Source: Kitasatospora setae KM-6054
Lineage (GTDB): Bacteria; Actinomycetota; Actinomycetes; Streptomycetales; Streptomycetaceae
DNA: 64,000 nucleotides
Assembly (NCBI RefSeq): GCF_000269985.1
Contig: NC_016109.1
Coordinates: 806,001 to 870,000, forward strand
Reading direction: 5' to 3'
The stretch's first letter is position 1; each line of letters starts with the position of its first letter. The notes below the pieces were generated by a model. That model searched no databases, was not told the origin of the DNA, and saw only the letters and a list, made by a program, of their open reading frames with translations. Positions 15,905 to 24,683 of this stretch are shown in pieces. A program made the translations under genes and the position numbers.

Positions 15905-18427
15905 TCAGCCGTCGACGGCGTGGGTGTCGATGCCGGTGCGGCGGACGGCCAGCACGCAGATGTCGTCGAACGGGTTGGGCGCGCCGAGGCGGCGCAGCAG
16001 GTGGTCGAGCAGGGCGTCCGGGTCGGGGGTGGCGCGGTAGTCGGAGCAGGCGCGCAGCAGGCGGGTGGTGCCGTCGTCCGCGCCGTGGTCGGTGCCGCGG
16101 CGCTCGGTCAGGCCGTCGGTGTAGAGCAGCAGGGTGTCGTCGGGGGCGAGGCGGAGTTCGGCGGTGGGGCGGTGGGCGCGGGGGGTGACGCCGAGGACGA
16201 GGCCGGGGGGCGGGTCGAGGGTGCGGGCGGTGCCGTCGTGGAGCAGGACGGGGGGCAGTTGGCCGGCCCGGGCCCAGGCGAGGTGTCCGGTGCGGGGGTC
16301 GAGCCGGGCGACGGTGACGGCGGCGATGTGGTCGGCGCGCTGGTGGCAGAGCATCCGGTCGAGCCGGTCGAGGAGTTGTCCGGGCGGGGTGTCGTCGTAG
16401 GCCATCCCCCTGAGCGCGTACCGGAGTTGGGACATCGCGGTGGCGGCGGGCAGGCCGTGTCCGGAGACGTCGCCGACGGCGAGCAGCAGGGTGCCGTCGG
16501 GCAGGTCGAGCAGTTCGTACCAGTCGCCGCCGACCTTGCGCGCGCGTTCGGCGGGCACGTAGCGGGCCGCGCTGGCGAGGCCGGGAACGGGGCGGCCGGC
16601 GGGGCCGCGCATCAGGGCCTGCTGGAGGGCGCGCACGGCGCGCTGTTCGTCGCCGGTGCGGCGGCGCTGGTCGGCGAGGCGGTCGCGGGTGTCGCTGAGC
16701 GCCTGTTCGGCGCGCCGCCAGGGGGTGACGTCCTGGACGACGCCGCTGAGCGCGAGCAGGCGGCCGTCGGCGGCGACGGCCGCCTCGCCGAGGGCGCGCA
16801 GGCTGCGGTAGCCGTCGGCCGAGCGGACGGCGAAGTCGACGGTGGCGGGGGTGCGCCCGTCCCGCAGCGCCTCGACGGCGGCCCGGACGGCGGCCCGGTC
16901 GGCGGGGGCGATCGCGGCGAGCACGGCGAGCGGGTCGAGGGCGGTGCCGGGGCCCGCCTGCCCTCCCCCGCCCCCGCTCCCGCTCCCGGCTCCGAAGAGT
17001 TGTGGGACGCCGTCCGAGCAGGTGATCCGGCGCTCGCCGGGGTGCCACTCCCAGGTGCCGACCCGGGCCAGCCGGGCGGTCTGGGCGAGCTGGGCGATCC
17101 GCCGGTCGTGTTCGTCGTGGGCGCGCCAGGTGAGCAGCAGGCCGTCCTGGAGGGGGGCGGCGTGGACGGTCATCGCGCTGGACCGGGCGCTGCCCGCGAC
17201 GGTCTCGACGTACTGCTCGGCCTCGCCCCGGTAGGGGGTGCCGTCGGCGGTGGCGGTGCGCAGGCGGTCGAACGTCCCGGAGGCGACCATGCCGGGGTAC
17301 AGCTCGGTCAGCAGGCGTCCGCGCAGGTCGGCGGCGGCGCGGCCGGCCAGGTCGAGGGTGGGCGCGTTGGCGTGCTCGACCCGCAGGTCGGTGACCCGGC
17401 CGTCGTCGTCGCGGACGGCGCGCAGCAGCAGCACCGGGTCGAGCAGGCCGTCCAGCACGGCCCGGAACCAGGGGGCGCCCGCCGGGTCGGGCACGGTCTC
17501 CGGCGCCCCGGGCGGCGGAACGCCCGGGGGCAGGCGCAGCAGCGTGTCGGCGGTGAGGTCGGCGAGCGCGGCCAGGTGCGCCTGGACGGCGGGGGCGGGG
17601 CGGTAGCGGTCGGCCCAGCCGATCTTGAGGGCGCCGAGCAGCCGTCCGCCGGCCCGTAGCGGGAGGGCGCAGACGGTGGTGCCGGGCACCAGGTCGTCGC
17701 CGGTCAGGTCGGGGTAGCGGGCGGCGAACTCGCTCCGGTCGACGACCCAGACCGGCCGGCCGGTGCGGGCGGCCTCGGTGAGCGGCACCCGGGTGTGCGG
17801 CGGGATCCGCTGCCACTGGCTGAGCTGGCGCGCCGACACGCCGTGCGCGCCGACCAGCCGCAGCGCGCCGTCCGGTTCGCGCACGGCGAGGACCAGCGCC
17901 TGCGCGCCGAGCGGCCCGAGGGCGGCCCGGTGCAGGCGTTCGGCGGCCTCGTCCGGGCCGGCGGCGGTGGCGAGCGCGGCGGCGGCCAGGTGGAACCGGG
18001 ACGCCAGCGCGGCCTCGTCCGCCGGGCCGCCGTCCGGTGCGGTCGCGGCGGCGGCCACGGGGGTGGGCGTAGCGGCGGTGGGCGCGGCGGTCGACGGCCC
18101 GGCCTCGTCCTCGGCGCCGGTCCCGCCGGCTCCGCTCCCGCCGGCTCCGCTCCCGCCGGCTCCCGCCCCGGCTGCCGCGCGCGCGGACGGGGGCGGCGCG
18201 GACGAGGCGACCAGGTCGGCGGCGAGCCCCACCAGCTTGCGGTTCTCGTCCTGCGAGCGGCGGACCAGTTCGTCGAAGGCCCGCTCCGGCGAGCAGCCGA
18301 GCCGTGCCACCAGGACGCCCTTGGCCTGCTCGATCACCGCCCGGGTGCGCATCGCGGTGCGCAGGCCCTCCAGCTCGGTGCGCAGCCGGTCGACCGTGGC
18401 CTCCAGCGCGGGCCGTTCGCCGTCCAC
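15905..18427 (-). CDS. SpoIIE-type serine phosphatase with ANTAR, GAF and PAS domains
   Basis: About 840 residues from a GTG at 18427 with GGAGGAGG nine bases upstream; a longer start at 18484 lacks such a site. Residues ~15-70 form an ANTAR-like RNA-binding unit (TRAVIEQAKGVLVARLGCSPERAFDELV). A GAF domain follows (~100-270, VLAVREPDGALRLVGAHGVS), then two PAS regions (~290-530). The C-terminal ~230 residues are the PP2C/SpoIIE catalytic domain (RKVGGDWYELLDLPDGTLLLAVGDVSGHGLPAATAM; LYTDGLTERRG). This architecture usually dephosphorylates anti-anti-sigma factors in stress signalling. No anti-sigma partner is adjacent. Confidence 0.88.
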   Translation of the reverse strand: MDGERPALEATVDRLRTELEGLRTAMRTRAVIEQAKGVLVARLGCSPERAFDELVRRSQDENRKLVGLAADLVASSAPPPSARAAAGAGAGGSGAGGSGAGGTGAEDEAGPSTAAPTAATPTPVAAAATAPDGGPADEAALASRFHLAAAALATAAGPDEAAERLHRAALGPLGAQALVLAVREPDGALRLVGAHGVSARQLSQWQRIPPHTRVPLTEAARTGRPVWVVDRSEFAARYPDLTGDDLVPGTTVCALPLRAGGRLLGALKIGWADRYRPAPAVQAHLAALADLTADTLLRLPPGVPPPGAPETVPDPAGAPWFRAVLDGLLDPVLLLRAVRDDDGRVTDLRVEHANAPTLDLAGRAAADLRGRLLTELYPGMVASGTFDRLRTATADGTPYRGEAEQYVETVAGSARSSAMTVHAAPLQDGLLLTWRAHDEHDRRIAQLAQTARLARVGTWEWHPGERRITCSDGVPQLFGAGSGSGGGGGQAGPGTALDPLAVLAAIAPADRAAVRAAVEALRDGRTPATVDFAVRSADGYRSLRALGEAAVAADGRLLALSGVVQDVTPWRRAEQALSDTRDRLADQRRRTGDEQRAVRALQQALMRGPAGRPVPGLASAARYVPAERARKVGGDWYELLDLPDGTLLLAVGDVSGHGLPAATAMSQLRYALRGMAYDDTPPGQLLDRLDRMLCHQRADHIAAVTVARLDPRTGHLAWARAGQLPPVLLHDGTARTLDPPPGLVLGVTPRAHRPTAELRLAPDDTLLLYTDGLTERRGTDHGADDGTTRLLRACSDYRATPDPDALLDHLLRRLGAPNPFDDICVLAVRRTGIDTHAVDG

Positions 18428-18555
18428 CGGCTCCACCTCCTCCGTCCGCCCCCACCCTATGTCGCGGTTTCCTCCGTTACGCACCTGTTTGCCCGGCCCG
18501 GCCAGTGGTCAGACGCGGGGAGGACGCAGACACCCACCCGGGAACGGAGCCCGCC

Positions 18556-19161
18556 ATGAACGACACCGCCGCCACGGCCCCCGCCACCGACCAGGCCGCC
18601 CCGGACGCCCCGGCCGCGCTGGCCGGTCTGACCGTGGCCTTCCTGGCCGCGCCCGAGGGCACCGAGCAGGTCGAGCTGACCTCGCCGTGGCAGACCGTCC
18701 TCGACCACGGCGGCACGCCGCGCCTGGTCTCCACCGAGCCGGGCGAGATCCGGGCGTTCCACCACCTCGACCGGGGCGACCCGTTCATGGTGGACGCGCT
18801 CGTCGCGGAGGTCTCGGCGGCCGACTTCGACGCCCTGGTGCTGCCCGGCGGCGTCGCCAACCCGGACTTCCTGCGCACCGACCCGAAGGCCGTGGAGTTC
18901 GCCGCCGGGTTCTTCCCGCTCGGCAAGCCCGTCGCGGTGATCTGCCACGGCCCGTGGACGCTGGTGGAGGCCGACGTCGTCCGCGACCGCACCCTCACCT
19001 CCTGGCCCAGCCTCCGCACCGACCTGCGCAACGCCGGCGCGCACTGGGTCGACCGCGAGGTGGTGGTCTGCACGAACGGCCCCAACACCCTGGTCTCCAG
19101 CCGCCGCCCGGACGACCTCCCGGCCTTCGACCGCGCCCTGACCACCGCCTTCGCCGCCTGA
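18556..19161 (+). CDS. DJ-1/PfpI family protein (glyoxalase/protease-like)
   Basis: 201 residues. After an Ala/Asp/Pro-rich leader of ~25 residues, LTVAFLAAPEGTEQVELTSPW begins the Rossmann-like fold, and PVAVICHGPWTLVEADVV carries the nucleophilic Cys in its elbow (ICHGPW) typical of DJ-1/PfpI. FDALVLPGGVANPDFLRTDPKAVEF is the conserved Gly-rich segment, and the catalytic Glu is expected near EGTEQVEL. Members act as deglycases, glyoxalases, chaperones or proteases; stress protection is the usual role. It is divergent from the SpoIIE phosphatase gene with 128 bp between, so they may share control. Confidence 0.88.
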   Translation: MNDTAATAPATDQAAPDAPAALAGLTVAFLAAPEGTEQVELTSPWQTVLDHGGTPRLVSTEPGEIRAFHHLDRGDPFMVDALVAEVSAADFDALVLPGGVANPDFLRTDPKAVEFAAGFFPLGKPVAVICHGPWTLVEADVVRDRTLTSWPSLRTDLRNAGAHWVDREVVVCTNGPNTLVSSRRPDDLPAFDRALTTAFAA

Positions 19162-19177
19162 CGCCGGTCGCCCCAGG

Positions 19178-19206
19178 GCGCCCCGGCCCCGCCCCCGCCG
19201 GGGCGC
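19178..19206. terminator. Bidirectional hairpin terminator
   Basis: gcgccccggc (19178-19187) pairs exactly with gccggggcgc (19197-19206) around a 9-nt loop. It lies between two convergent genes and touches the stop codon of the minus-strand gene. Confidence 0.7.
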
Positions 19207-19443
19207 TCAGGCTTCGGCGAGCGGGTACGCGTACCCGTAGGGGTGGGCCAGGCCGGGCGGGTACGGCTCCAGGAAGCAGGCCACCGAGCCGTGCACGGTC
19301 ACCCGCAGGCCGCCCGCGCCCAGGTAGACGGTGAGCCCGTCGGGGGTGGTCTCCCCGGAGCGGTACACCACCACCATCACCTGCGGCGCGTGCGCGCCCG
19401 GCTGCCCGGGAACGGCGATCCGGTAACCGTGCGACCCGTCCAT
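19207..19443 (-). CDS. Small protein of unknown function
   Basis: 78 residues from the ATG at 19443, with GAGGTGG eight bases upstream. It is compact and beta-rich in appearance (YRIAVPGQPGAHAPQVMVVVYRSG and LTVYLGAGGLRVTVHGSVACFLEPYPP), with aromatic and Pro residues at the C-terminus and no signal peptide. It is convergent with the DJ-1-like gene and precedes nothing on its strand. I recognise no family. Confidence 0.55.
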   Translation of the reverse strand: MDGSHGYRIAVPGQPGAHAPQVMVVVYRSGETTPDGLTVYLGAGGLRVTVHGSVACFLEPYPPGLAHPYGYAYPLAEA

Positions 19444-19550
19444 GACGCCACCTCGTCGTCCTGCTCGTCCACGCCCCCGCCGCCCCGCGCATACCCCCGA
19501 GCCCCCGCCCCAACCACCCGCCCCGCGAGGCCCCCGACGCCCCGCCGCAG

Positions 19551-19841
19551 CTACTCGCCCGCGACGACGTCCACCCCGCGCCAGAACGCGACCCGGTCGC
19601 GGACGTGCTCGGCCTCGGGCTTCGGCTCCGGGTAGTACCAGGCGGCGTCCGGGTTCTCGGCGTCGCCCACCGCCACCGTCCAGTAGTGGGCGGTGCCCTT
19701 CCACGAGCAGACCGTCGTGGTGCCGCTGGGCACGAAGAACTCCCGGTTCAGCGCCTCCGGCGGGAAGTAGTGGTTGCCCTCCACCACCACCGTGTCCGCC
19801 GACTCGGCCAGCACCACACCGTTCCACACCGCGCGCACCAT
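19551..19841 (-). CDS. DUF427 domain protein
   Basis: 96 residues when started at MVRAVWNGVVLAESADTVVV (ATG 19841), which matches the usual start of the family; a longer start at 19892 adds 17 residues of no clear homology. NHYFPPEALNREFFVPSGTTTVC, WKGTAHYWTVAVG and AAWYYPEPKPEAEHVRDRVAFW are the DUF427 signature (conserved Cys-x-x-Lys-Gly and Tyr-x-x-Pro). The fold is a small beta-tent thought to bind a ligand; its function is unknown. Such genes are common, often near redox genes. Confidence 0.85.
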   Translation of the reverse strand: MVRAVWNGVVLAESADTVVVEGNHYFPPEALNREFFVPSGTTTVCSWKGTAHYWTVAVGDAENPDAAWYYPEPKPEAEHVRDRVAFWRGVDVVAGE

Positions 19842-19934
19842 CCCCGCCACCGCCTTCCGCACTCCGCCGATACCGCTCCGTCCCCGAGACAACTCCCGCC
19901 GCCGCCAAGGCGTTCCTCCCCGGGCCGGGGGCCG

Positions 19935-20348
19935 TCAACTCGCCTGTCGGCTCTCGGTGTTCGAGACCACCTCCAGGTACTCCGTCATCGCGTCGCGGTT
20001 GCGCACCAGGCAGTTGATCCGCTCCGTGATCCGGTCCCGCTCGTCCGTCAGGGTGGCGATCATCTCGGGTGTGGCGTCGGCGAAGTGGATGGTGCGGGGC
20101 TTGTCGAGGCAGGGCAGGATCTGTTTGATGATCCTGGTGGGGAGTCCGGCGTCGAGCAGGCCGCGGATCTGCAGGACGCGGTCGGCCAGGCGTTCGTCGT
20201 ACTCGCGGTAGCCGTTCGCGGCGCGGGTGGCGACGATCAACTGCTGTTCCTCGTAGTAGCGGAGCAGCCGCCGGGAGGTGTTGGTGCGTTCCGACAGCTG
20301 CCCGATGCGCAGGTGCCCCACTGTGACCCGCCTCACGTCAAGTCGCAT
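19935..20348 (-). CDS. MerR family transcriptional regulator
   Basis: 137 residues. LRIGQLSERTNTSRRLLRYYEEQQLI is the MerR winged-helix DNA-binding domain (RYYE box), followed by VATRAANGYREYDERLADRVLQI and a C-terminal coiled coil with ERDRITERINCLVRNRDAMTEYL. The protein has only two Cys (LPCLD and NCLVR), so metal sensing is unlikely; multidrug or organic ligand sensing is more plausible. The start may be ATG 20348 or a GTG eight codons in. It is divergent from the MFS pump at 20388; the 39-bp gap holds a perfect palindrome that it probably binds. Confidence 0.85.
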   Translation of the reverse strand: MRLDVRRVTVGHLRIGQLSERTNTSRRLLRYYEEQQLIVATRAANGYREYDERLADRVLQIRGLLDAGLPTRIIKQILPCLDKPRTIHFADATPEMIATLTDERDRITERINCLVRNRDAMTEYLEVVSNTESRQAS

Positions 20349-20381
20349 TGACCCTCACATTGGTGTGAGGGTTTCACGATA
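20348..20381 (+). promoter_or_regulatory. MerR-type promoter/operator for the MFS pump
   Basis: TTGACC at 20348-20353 can serve as a -35 box, followed by the perfect 8-bp inverted repeat ccctcaca (20352-20359) / tgtgaggg (20364-20371) with a 4-bp spacer. A weak ACGATA (20376-20381) lies seven bases before the MFS ATG, implying a leaderless or near-leaderless mRNA. A palindrome inside an over-long spacer is the classic MerR arrangement. The -10 assignment is uncertain. Confidence 0.65.
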
Positions 20382-20387
20382 GCGGCC

Positions 20388-21605
20388 ATGAGCACTCGTT
20401 CACCAGTACACGATCCCTCAGAAACCCTACCCGGCCAGCGGGTTCGCCGTCGCGAACTGCCGCTGTCGGCGCTGCTGGCACTGGCCACGGCGGTGTTCGT
20501 GACCAGTCTGACCGAGACGCTGCCCGCAGGCGTCCTGCCCGCGATGGGGGCCGGGCTGGGGGTGGGCGAGTCGGCGGCGGGGCAGGCGGTGACGGTCTAC
20601 GCGGTGGGGACGGCGCTGACCGCGATCCCGCTGACCGCCGCCACCGCGGCGTGGCGCCGCAAGCGGCTGCTGCTGACCGCGATGGCCGCCTTCGCCGTCG
20701 CCAACACCGCCACCGCGCTGTCCTCGTCCTATCCGCTGACCCTCGCCGCACGGTTCCTGGCGGGGGTCGCGGCGGGCCTGGCCTGGGCGCTACTGGCGGG
20801 CTACGCACGCCGGTTGACGCCGCCGCACCTTCAGGGGCGGGCGATCGCGATCGTGATGACGGGCATCCCGGTGGCGCTCTCGCTGGGGGTTCCGGCCGGG
20901 ACGTTCCTGGCGGGGGCGACGGACTGGCGGACGGCGTTCCTGGCGATGACGGCGGTCGCGCTGGGCGTGATCGGCTGGATCGCGCTGTCCGTCCCGGACC
21001 AGCCGGGGCAGCCGGCCGAGCGGCGGGCGCGGGTGCTGGGCGCGCTGGCGGTGCCGGGGGTGGTGCCGGTGCTGTTCGTGACGCTGGTGTTCGTGCTGGC
21101 GCACACCGTGCTGTACGCGTACGTGGCAAGCTACTTGGACCATCTGGGGCTGGGCGGTTCGACCGATCTGGTGCTGCTGGTGTTCGGCGTGGCGTCTCTG
21201 CTGAGCATCTGGGTGACGGGCGCGCTGATCCACGGCCGGCTGCGCGCGCTGACGGTGGCGGGCGCCGCGCTGGTGGCCGGCGCGGCGGCCGGGCTGGCCC
21301 TGCTGTCGGGCACGCACCTGCTGGTGTACCTGGCGGCGGCGATGTGGGGCCTGGGCTGGGGCGGAGTACCGACTCTCCTGCAGACGGCGGGCGGTGAGGC
21401 CGGCGGCGACCGGGCGGACGCGGTGCAGGCGATGCTGGTGACGCTCTGGAACGTGGCGATGGCCGGCGGCGGCGTGCTGGGCGGGCTGCTGCTGGACACG
21501 GCGGGCGCCGGGTCGCTGCCCTGGAGCGTGCTGGCCCTGCTGGTCCCGGTGCTGGCCGTGGTGATCGGCGCCCGGAGGCACGGCTTCCCCGCCCGCAGCT
21601 CCTGA
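20388..21605 (+). CDS. Major facilitator superfamily efflux pump (DHA1-like)
   Basis: 405 residues with 12 predicted membrane segments. Typical signatures are ALATAVFVTSLTETLPAGVLPAM in helix 1, the loop WRRKRLLLTAMAAFAVAN after helix 2, and ARFLAGVAAGLAWALLAGYARRL in helix 4, matching the arabinose-efflux/AraJ-like DHA1 group. It has no long N- or C-terminal domain. It is divergent from the MerR gene, which probably controls it through the palindrome in the intergenic region. Two LLM monooxygenase genes follow at 30 bp, suggesting a unit that exports or degrades one class of small molecule. The pump substrate is not predictable. Confidence 0.88.
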   Translation: MSTRSPVHDPSETLPGQRVRRRELPLSALLALATAVFVTSLTETLPAGVLPAMGAGLGVGESAAGQAVTVYAVGTALTAIPLTAATAAWRRKRLLLTAMAAFAVANTATALSSSYPLTLAARFLAGVAAGLAWALLAGYARRLTPPHLQGRAIAIVMTGIPVALSLGVPAGTFLAGATDWRTAFLAMTAVALGVIGWIALSVPDQPGQPAERRARVLGALAVPGVVPVLFVTLVFVLAHTVLYAYVASYLDHLGLGGSTDLVLLVFGVASLLSIWVTGALIHGRLRALTVAGAALVAGAAAGLALLSGTHLLVYLAAAMWGLGWGGVPTLLQTAGGEAGGDRADAVQAMLVTLWNVAMAGGGVLGGLLLDTAGAGSLPWSVLALLVPVLAVVIGARRHGFPARSS

Positions 21606-21634
21606 ACTCCCCCATCCCTCAAGGAGGTTGAACC

Positions 21635-23065
21635 ATGCCAGACCACCCTTCCCGGCGCCCGCCGAAGCGGGTCCACCTCGCCGCGCAGCTCCCCAGCGTG
21701 CAGCACACCACCGTCTGGTCGGACCCGCGCTCCGGCAGCCAGATCGCCTTCGACTCCTTCGAGCGCCTCGCGCGCACCGCCGAGCGCGGCAAGTTCGACT
21801 TCTTCTTCCTCTCCGAGGGCCTGCGGCTGCGCGAACACAAGGGCCGCCTGCACGACTTGGACGTGGTCGGCCGTCCCGAGTCGCTGACCGTGCTGAGCGC
21901 GCTGTCCGCCGTCACCTCCCGGATCGGGCTGGCCGCGACGGTCAACTCGACCTTCAACGAGCCGTACGAGGTGGCGCGGCGGCTGGCCACCCTGGACCAC
22001 CTGAGCGGCGGGCGCGCCGCCTGGAACGTGGTGACCAGCTGGGACGCGTTCACCGGCGAGAACTTCCGGCGCGGCGGCTTCCTGGACGAGGCGGACCGCT
22101 ACACCCGGGCCGCCGAGTTCCTGCACGCCGCACGCGCGCTCTGGGACAGCTGGCGCCCCGGCGACGTCCGCGCCGACGCCGCCGGCGGGACGTTCACCCG
22201 CGCCGACGCCGGCCGATTCTCCTACCGGGGACGGCACTTCGACATCGCCGGCCGGTTCGCCACCCCGCGCCCGCCGCAGGGGCACCCGGTGGTGATCCAG
22301 GCGGGCGACTCCCCGCAGGGCCGCGAGTTCGCCGCCGCCGACGCCGACGTGATCTTCAGCCGGCACAGCGACCTGGCCGGCGGGCGGGCCTTCTACCGGG
22401 ACGTGAAGGGCCGGCTGGCCAAGTACGGCCGCACACCGGATGAGTTGAAGATCATCCCGTCGGTGACCTACGCGCTGGGCGACACCCCGGCCGAGGCCGC
22501 CGAGCACGCCGCCGAGATCGCCCGCGCCCAAGTCGGGCCGCAGACCGCGCTGATGCTGCTGGAGGCGCTCTGGGGCCGCGACCTGTCGGGCTACGACCCG
22601 GACGGTCCGCTGCCGGACGTCGAACCGCTGCCGGACGCCGTCGTCACCCGGGGGCACACCCAGTTCCGGGCCGGCCGGGCCGAAACGGTGCGCCGCTGGC
22701 GGGAGTCGGCCGAGGCGCGCGGGCTGAGCATCCGCGAACTCGCGATCGAGTTCGCCGGCCGGCCCGACTTCGTCGGCACGCCCCGCCAAGTCGCGGACGC
22801 CATCAACGAGTTCGTCCAGACCGATGCGGCCGACGGGTTCATCTTCGTCCCGCACCTGACTCCGGGCGGGCTGGACGACCTGGTGGACCGGGTGGTGCCG
22901 CTGCTCCAGGAGATGGGCGTGCACCGCGCCGACTACACCGGCCCCACCCTCCGCGACCACCTCGGCCTGAACGCCCCGCGCGAACCCCGCGAACCCGGCG
23001 GGCCGCGTGAACCCCGCGAACCGCGCGTGCTGCGCGCCGACTCCCTTCAGGAGGAGACCCCGTGA
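21635..23065 (+). CDS. LLM flavin-dependent monooxygenase, NtaA/SnaA/DszA type
   Basis: 476 residues with AAGGAGG eight bases before the ATG. VHLAAQLPSVQHTTVWSDPRSGSQIAFDSFERLARTAERGKFDFFFLSEGLRLR is the N-terminal barrel of the NtaA/SnaA/DszA family. HLSGGRAAWNVVTSWD, PVVIQAGDSPQGREFAA and PHLTPGGLDDLVDRVVPLLQ are its further conserved blocks. These enzymes use FMNH2 from a separate reductase to cleave C-N, C-S or similar bonds in xenobiotics or in antibiotic biosynthesis. No reductase gene is adjacent. The final ~35 residues are a repeated PREPREPGGPREPREPR linker, absent from the family. Confidence 0.9.
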   Translation: MPDHPSRRPPKRVHLAAQLPSVQHTTVWSDPRSGSQIAFDSFERLARTAERGKFDFFFLSEGLRLREHKGRLHDLDVVGRPESLTVLSALSAVTSRIGLAATVNSTFNEPYEVARRLATLDHLSGGRAAWNVVTSWDAFTGENFRRGGFLDEADRYTRAAEFLHAARALWDSWRPGDVRADAAGGTFTRADAGRFSYRGRHFDIAGRFATPRPPQGHPVVIQAGDSPQGREFAAADADVIFSRHSDLAGGRAFYRDVKGRLAKYGRTPDELKIIPSVTYALGDTPAEAAEHAAEIARAQVGPQTALMLLEALWGRDLSGYDPDGPLPDVEPLPDAVVTRGHTQFRAGRAETVRRWRESAEARGLSIRELAIEFAGRPDFVGTPRQVADAINEFVQTDAADGFIFVPHLTPGGLDDLVDRVVPLLQEMGVHRADYTGPTLRDHLGLNAPREPREPGGPREPREPRVLRADSLQEETP

Positions 23066-24270
23066 CCCACCTGCACCTGGCGGTCGCCCTGGACGGCGCC
23101 GGCTGGCACCCCGCCGCCTGGCGGGAGCCGGACGCCCGGCCGGAGGAGCTGTTCACCGCCCGCCACTGGGCCGGGCTGGTCCGCGAGGCCGAACGCGGCC
23201 TGCTCGACTTCGTCACCTTCGAGGACGCGCTCGGCCTCCAGTCCGCCGCCTTCCACCGACCGGACACCCGCACCGACCAGGTCCGCGGCCGGCTGGACGC
23301 CGTCCTGCTGGCGGCCGCACTCGCCCCGCTGACCTCGCACATCGGCCTGGTCCCGACCACCAACGTCACCCACACCGAGCCGTTCCACCTGGCCACCGGC
23401 ATCGCCTCGCTCGACCACGCGAGCCTGGGCCGGGCCGGCTGGCGCCCGCAGATCACCTCGCGGGCCGCCGACGCCGCGCACTTCGGCCGCCGCACCACCC
23501 CGCAGCTGACCGACGCCGACGTGCTCGACTCCGAGCTGATCGCCGCCCGGCTGCGCGAACTCTTCGACGAGGCGCACGAGGTGGTCGAGGCGGTCCGCCG
23601 GCTCTGGGACAGCTGGGAGGACGACGCGGAGATCCGGGACGCCGCGACCGGCCGTTTCATCGACCGCGACCGGCTGCACCACGTCGACTTCGCGGGCGCG
23701 CACTTCGCCGTCCGCGGCCCGTCCATCACGCCCCGCCCGCCGCAGGGCCAGCCGCTGGTGACCGTCCTCGCCCACGCGAGCACCCCGTACGAACTCGCCG
23801 CCGCCGGAGCCGACCTGGTCTACCTGACCCCGCACTCCCGCGCCGACGCCACCGCCCGCCTCGACGCCCTCGCCGCGGCCACCGCCGCCCGCCCCCGGCC
23901 GCTGCTCCGGCCGCTGAAGGTCTTCGCCGACCTGGTGGTCTTCCTGGACGACCGCCCGGGCCGGGCCGCCGCCCGCAAGCGCCGCCTGGACGACCTGGAC
24001 GGCGCCGCGTACACCTCCGACGCGGAGGTCTTCACCGGCACCCCGGGCGAACTCGCCGACCTGCTGCTGGACTGGCGCGAAGCCGGCCTGGACGGCTACC
24101 GGCTGCGCCCCGGCGCCCTCCCGCACGACCTCACCGCGATCACCACCGGCCTGGTGCCCGAACTCCGGCGCCGCGCCGCCTTCCGCACCGCCTACACCGC
24201 GGACACCCTGCGCGGCCTGCTCCACCTGCCCCGCCCGGCCAACCGCTACGCGTCCGCCGGACGGCGGTAG
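23062..24270 (+). CDS. LLM flavin-dependent oxidoreductase
   Basis: 402 residues, GTG start overlapping the TGA of the preceding gene (GTGA), with AGGAGGAG nine bases upstream. THLHLAVALDGAGWHPAAWRE begins a bacterial-luciferase-like TIM barrel. LLDFVTFEDALGLQ, PLTSHIGLVPTTNVTHTEPFHLATGIASLDHAS, RAGWRPQI and a C-terminal DLLLDWREAGLDGYRLRPGALPHDL are conserved in the family. It is closest to the second LLM gene found beside NtaA-type enzymes in actinomycetes. It needs FMNH2 from elsewhere, and co-translation indicates it works with its partner on the same substrate. Confidence 0.9.
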   Translation: MTHLHLAVALDGAGWHPAAWREPDARPEELFTARHWAGLVREAERGLLDFVTFEDALGLQSAAFHRPDTRTDQVRGRLDAVLLAAALAPLTSHIGLVPTTNVTHTEPFHLATGIASLDHASLGRAGWRPQITSRAADAAHFGRRTTPQLTDADVLDSELIAARLRELFDEAHEVVEAVRRLWDSWEDDAEIRDAATGRFIDRDRLHHVDFAGAHFAVRGPSITPRPPQGQPLVTVLAHASTPYELAAAGADLVYLTPHSRADATARLDALAAATAARPRPLLRPLKVFADLVVFLDDRPGRAAARKRRLDDLDGAAYTSDAEVFTGTPGELADLLLDWREAGLDGYRLRPGALPHDLTAITTGLVPELRRRAAFRTAYTADTLRGLLHLPRPANRYASAGRR

Positions 24271-24683
24271 GCCCCGTCCGGTCCGGCCAGGCCCGGCCCC
24301 GGGGAAGCGCCGGGCCGGCCGCCGGGGCAAGCCGCCGGCCCCCGGCTGGCATGTGCAGCGCGACTCCGCGCACTGCGTCGCGGGCTCCATGCACAGCGTC
24401 CACTCACCGGCGGATCCCCTTCGAACGGGCCTCCGGGGAACCTACGGTGGGCCACCGAGGAACGAATCCCCCGGCCGCACGGGCCTGACCGTCGAACCTG
24501 CCGTTCGACCACTCAGCCGCCCGGCCGCCCAGCCATCCAGCTACCCAGCCGCCCAGCCGTCCAGCCGGGCCCTGTGCTGCGCGCTGCACGCTGCGGGCTC
24601 CGCACCCCGGGCCCCGGGCCCCGAGCTCCGTGCCGCCGGGAAGACCGCGTCCTCGTCCCATCCCCCCGCTCCAAGGAGAACTC
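24271..24683. other. Long gene-free stretch with GC-rich hairpins and short repeats
   Basis: 413 bp between the second LLM gene and the small secreted protein. The first 70 bases are dense in self-complementary ccgggcc/ggccgg runs and probably terminate the LLM operon. The middle (24350-24510) shows no gene. A tandem repeat follows at 24514-24569, then gggccccgggccccg, which can also fold. No promoter could be placed with confidence. Confidence 0.6.
24514..24569. repeat. Seven tandem copies of an 8-bp cagccNNc unit
   Basis: Units read cagccgcc, cggccgcc, cagccatc, cagctacc, cagccgcc, cagccgtc, cagccggg. The repeat lies about 115 bases upstream of the secreted-protein start, possibly within its 5' leader. 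Confidence 0.75.

Noticed and set aside
16134..17659. Plus-strand frames within the SpoIIE gene
   Set aside because: They mirror the minus-strand phosphatase, whose domains (ANTAR, GAF, PAS, PP2C) are unambiguous.
22976..23036. Repeated ccccgcgaa/ccgcgtgaa units considered as a regulatory repeat
   Set aside because: They fall inside the LLM gene and encode its PREPREP tail.
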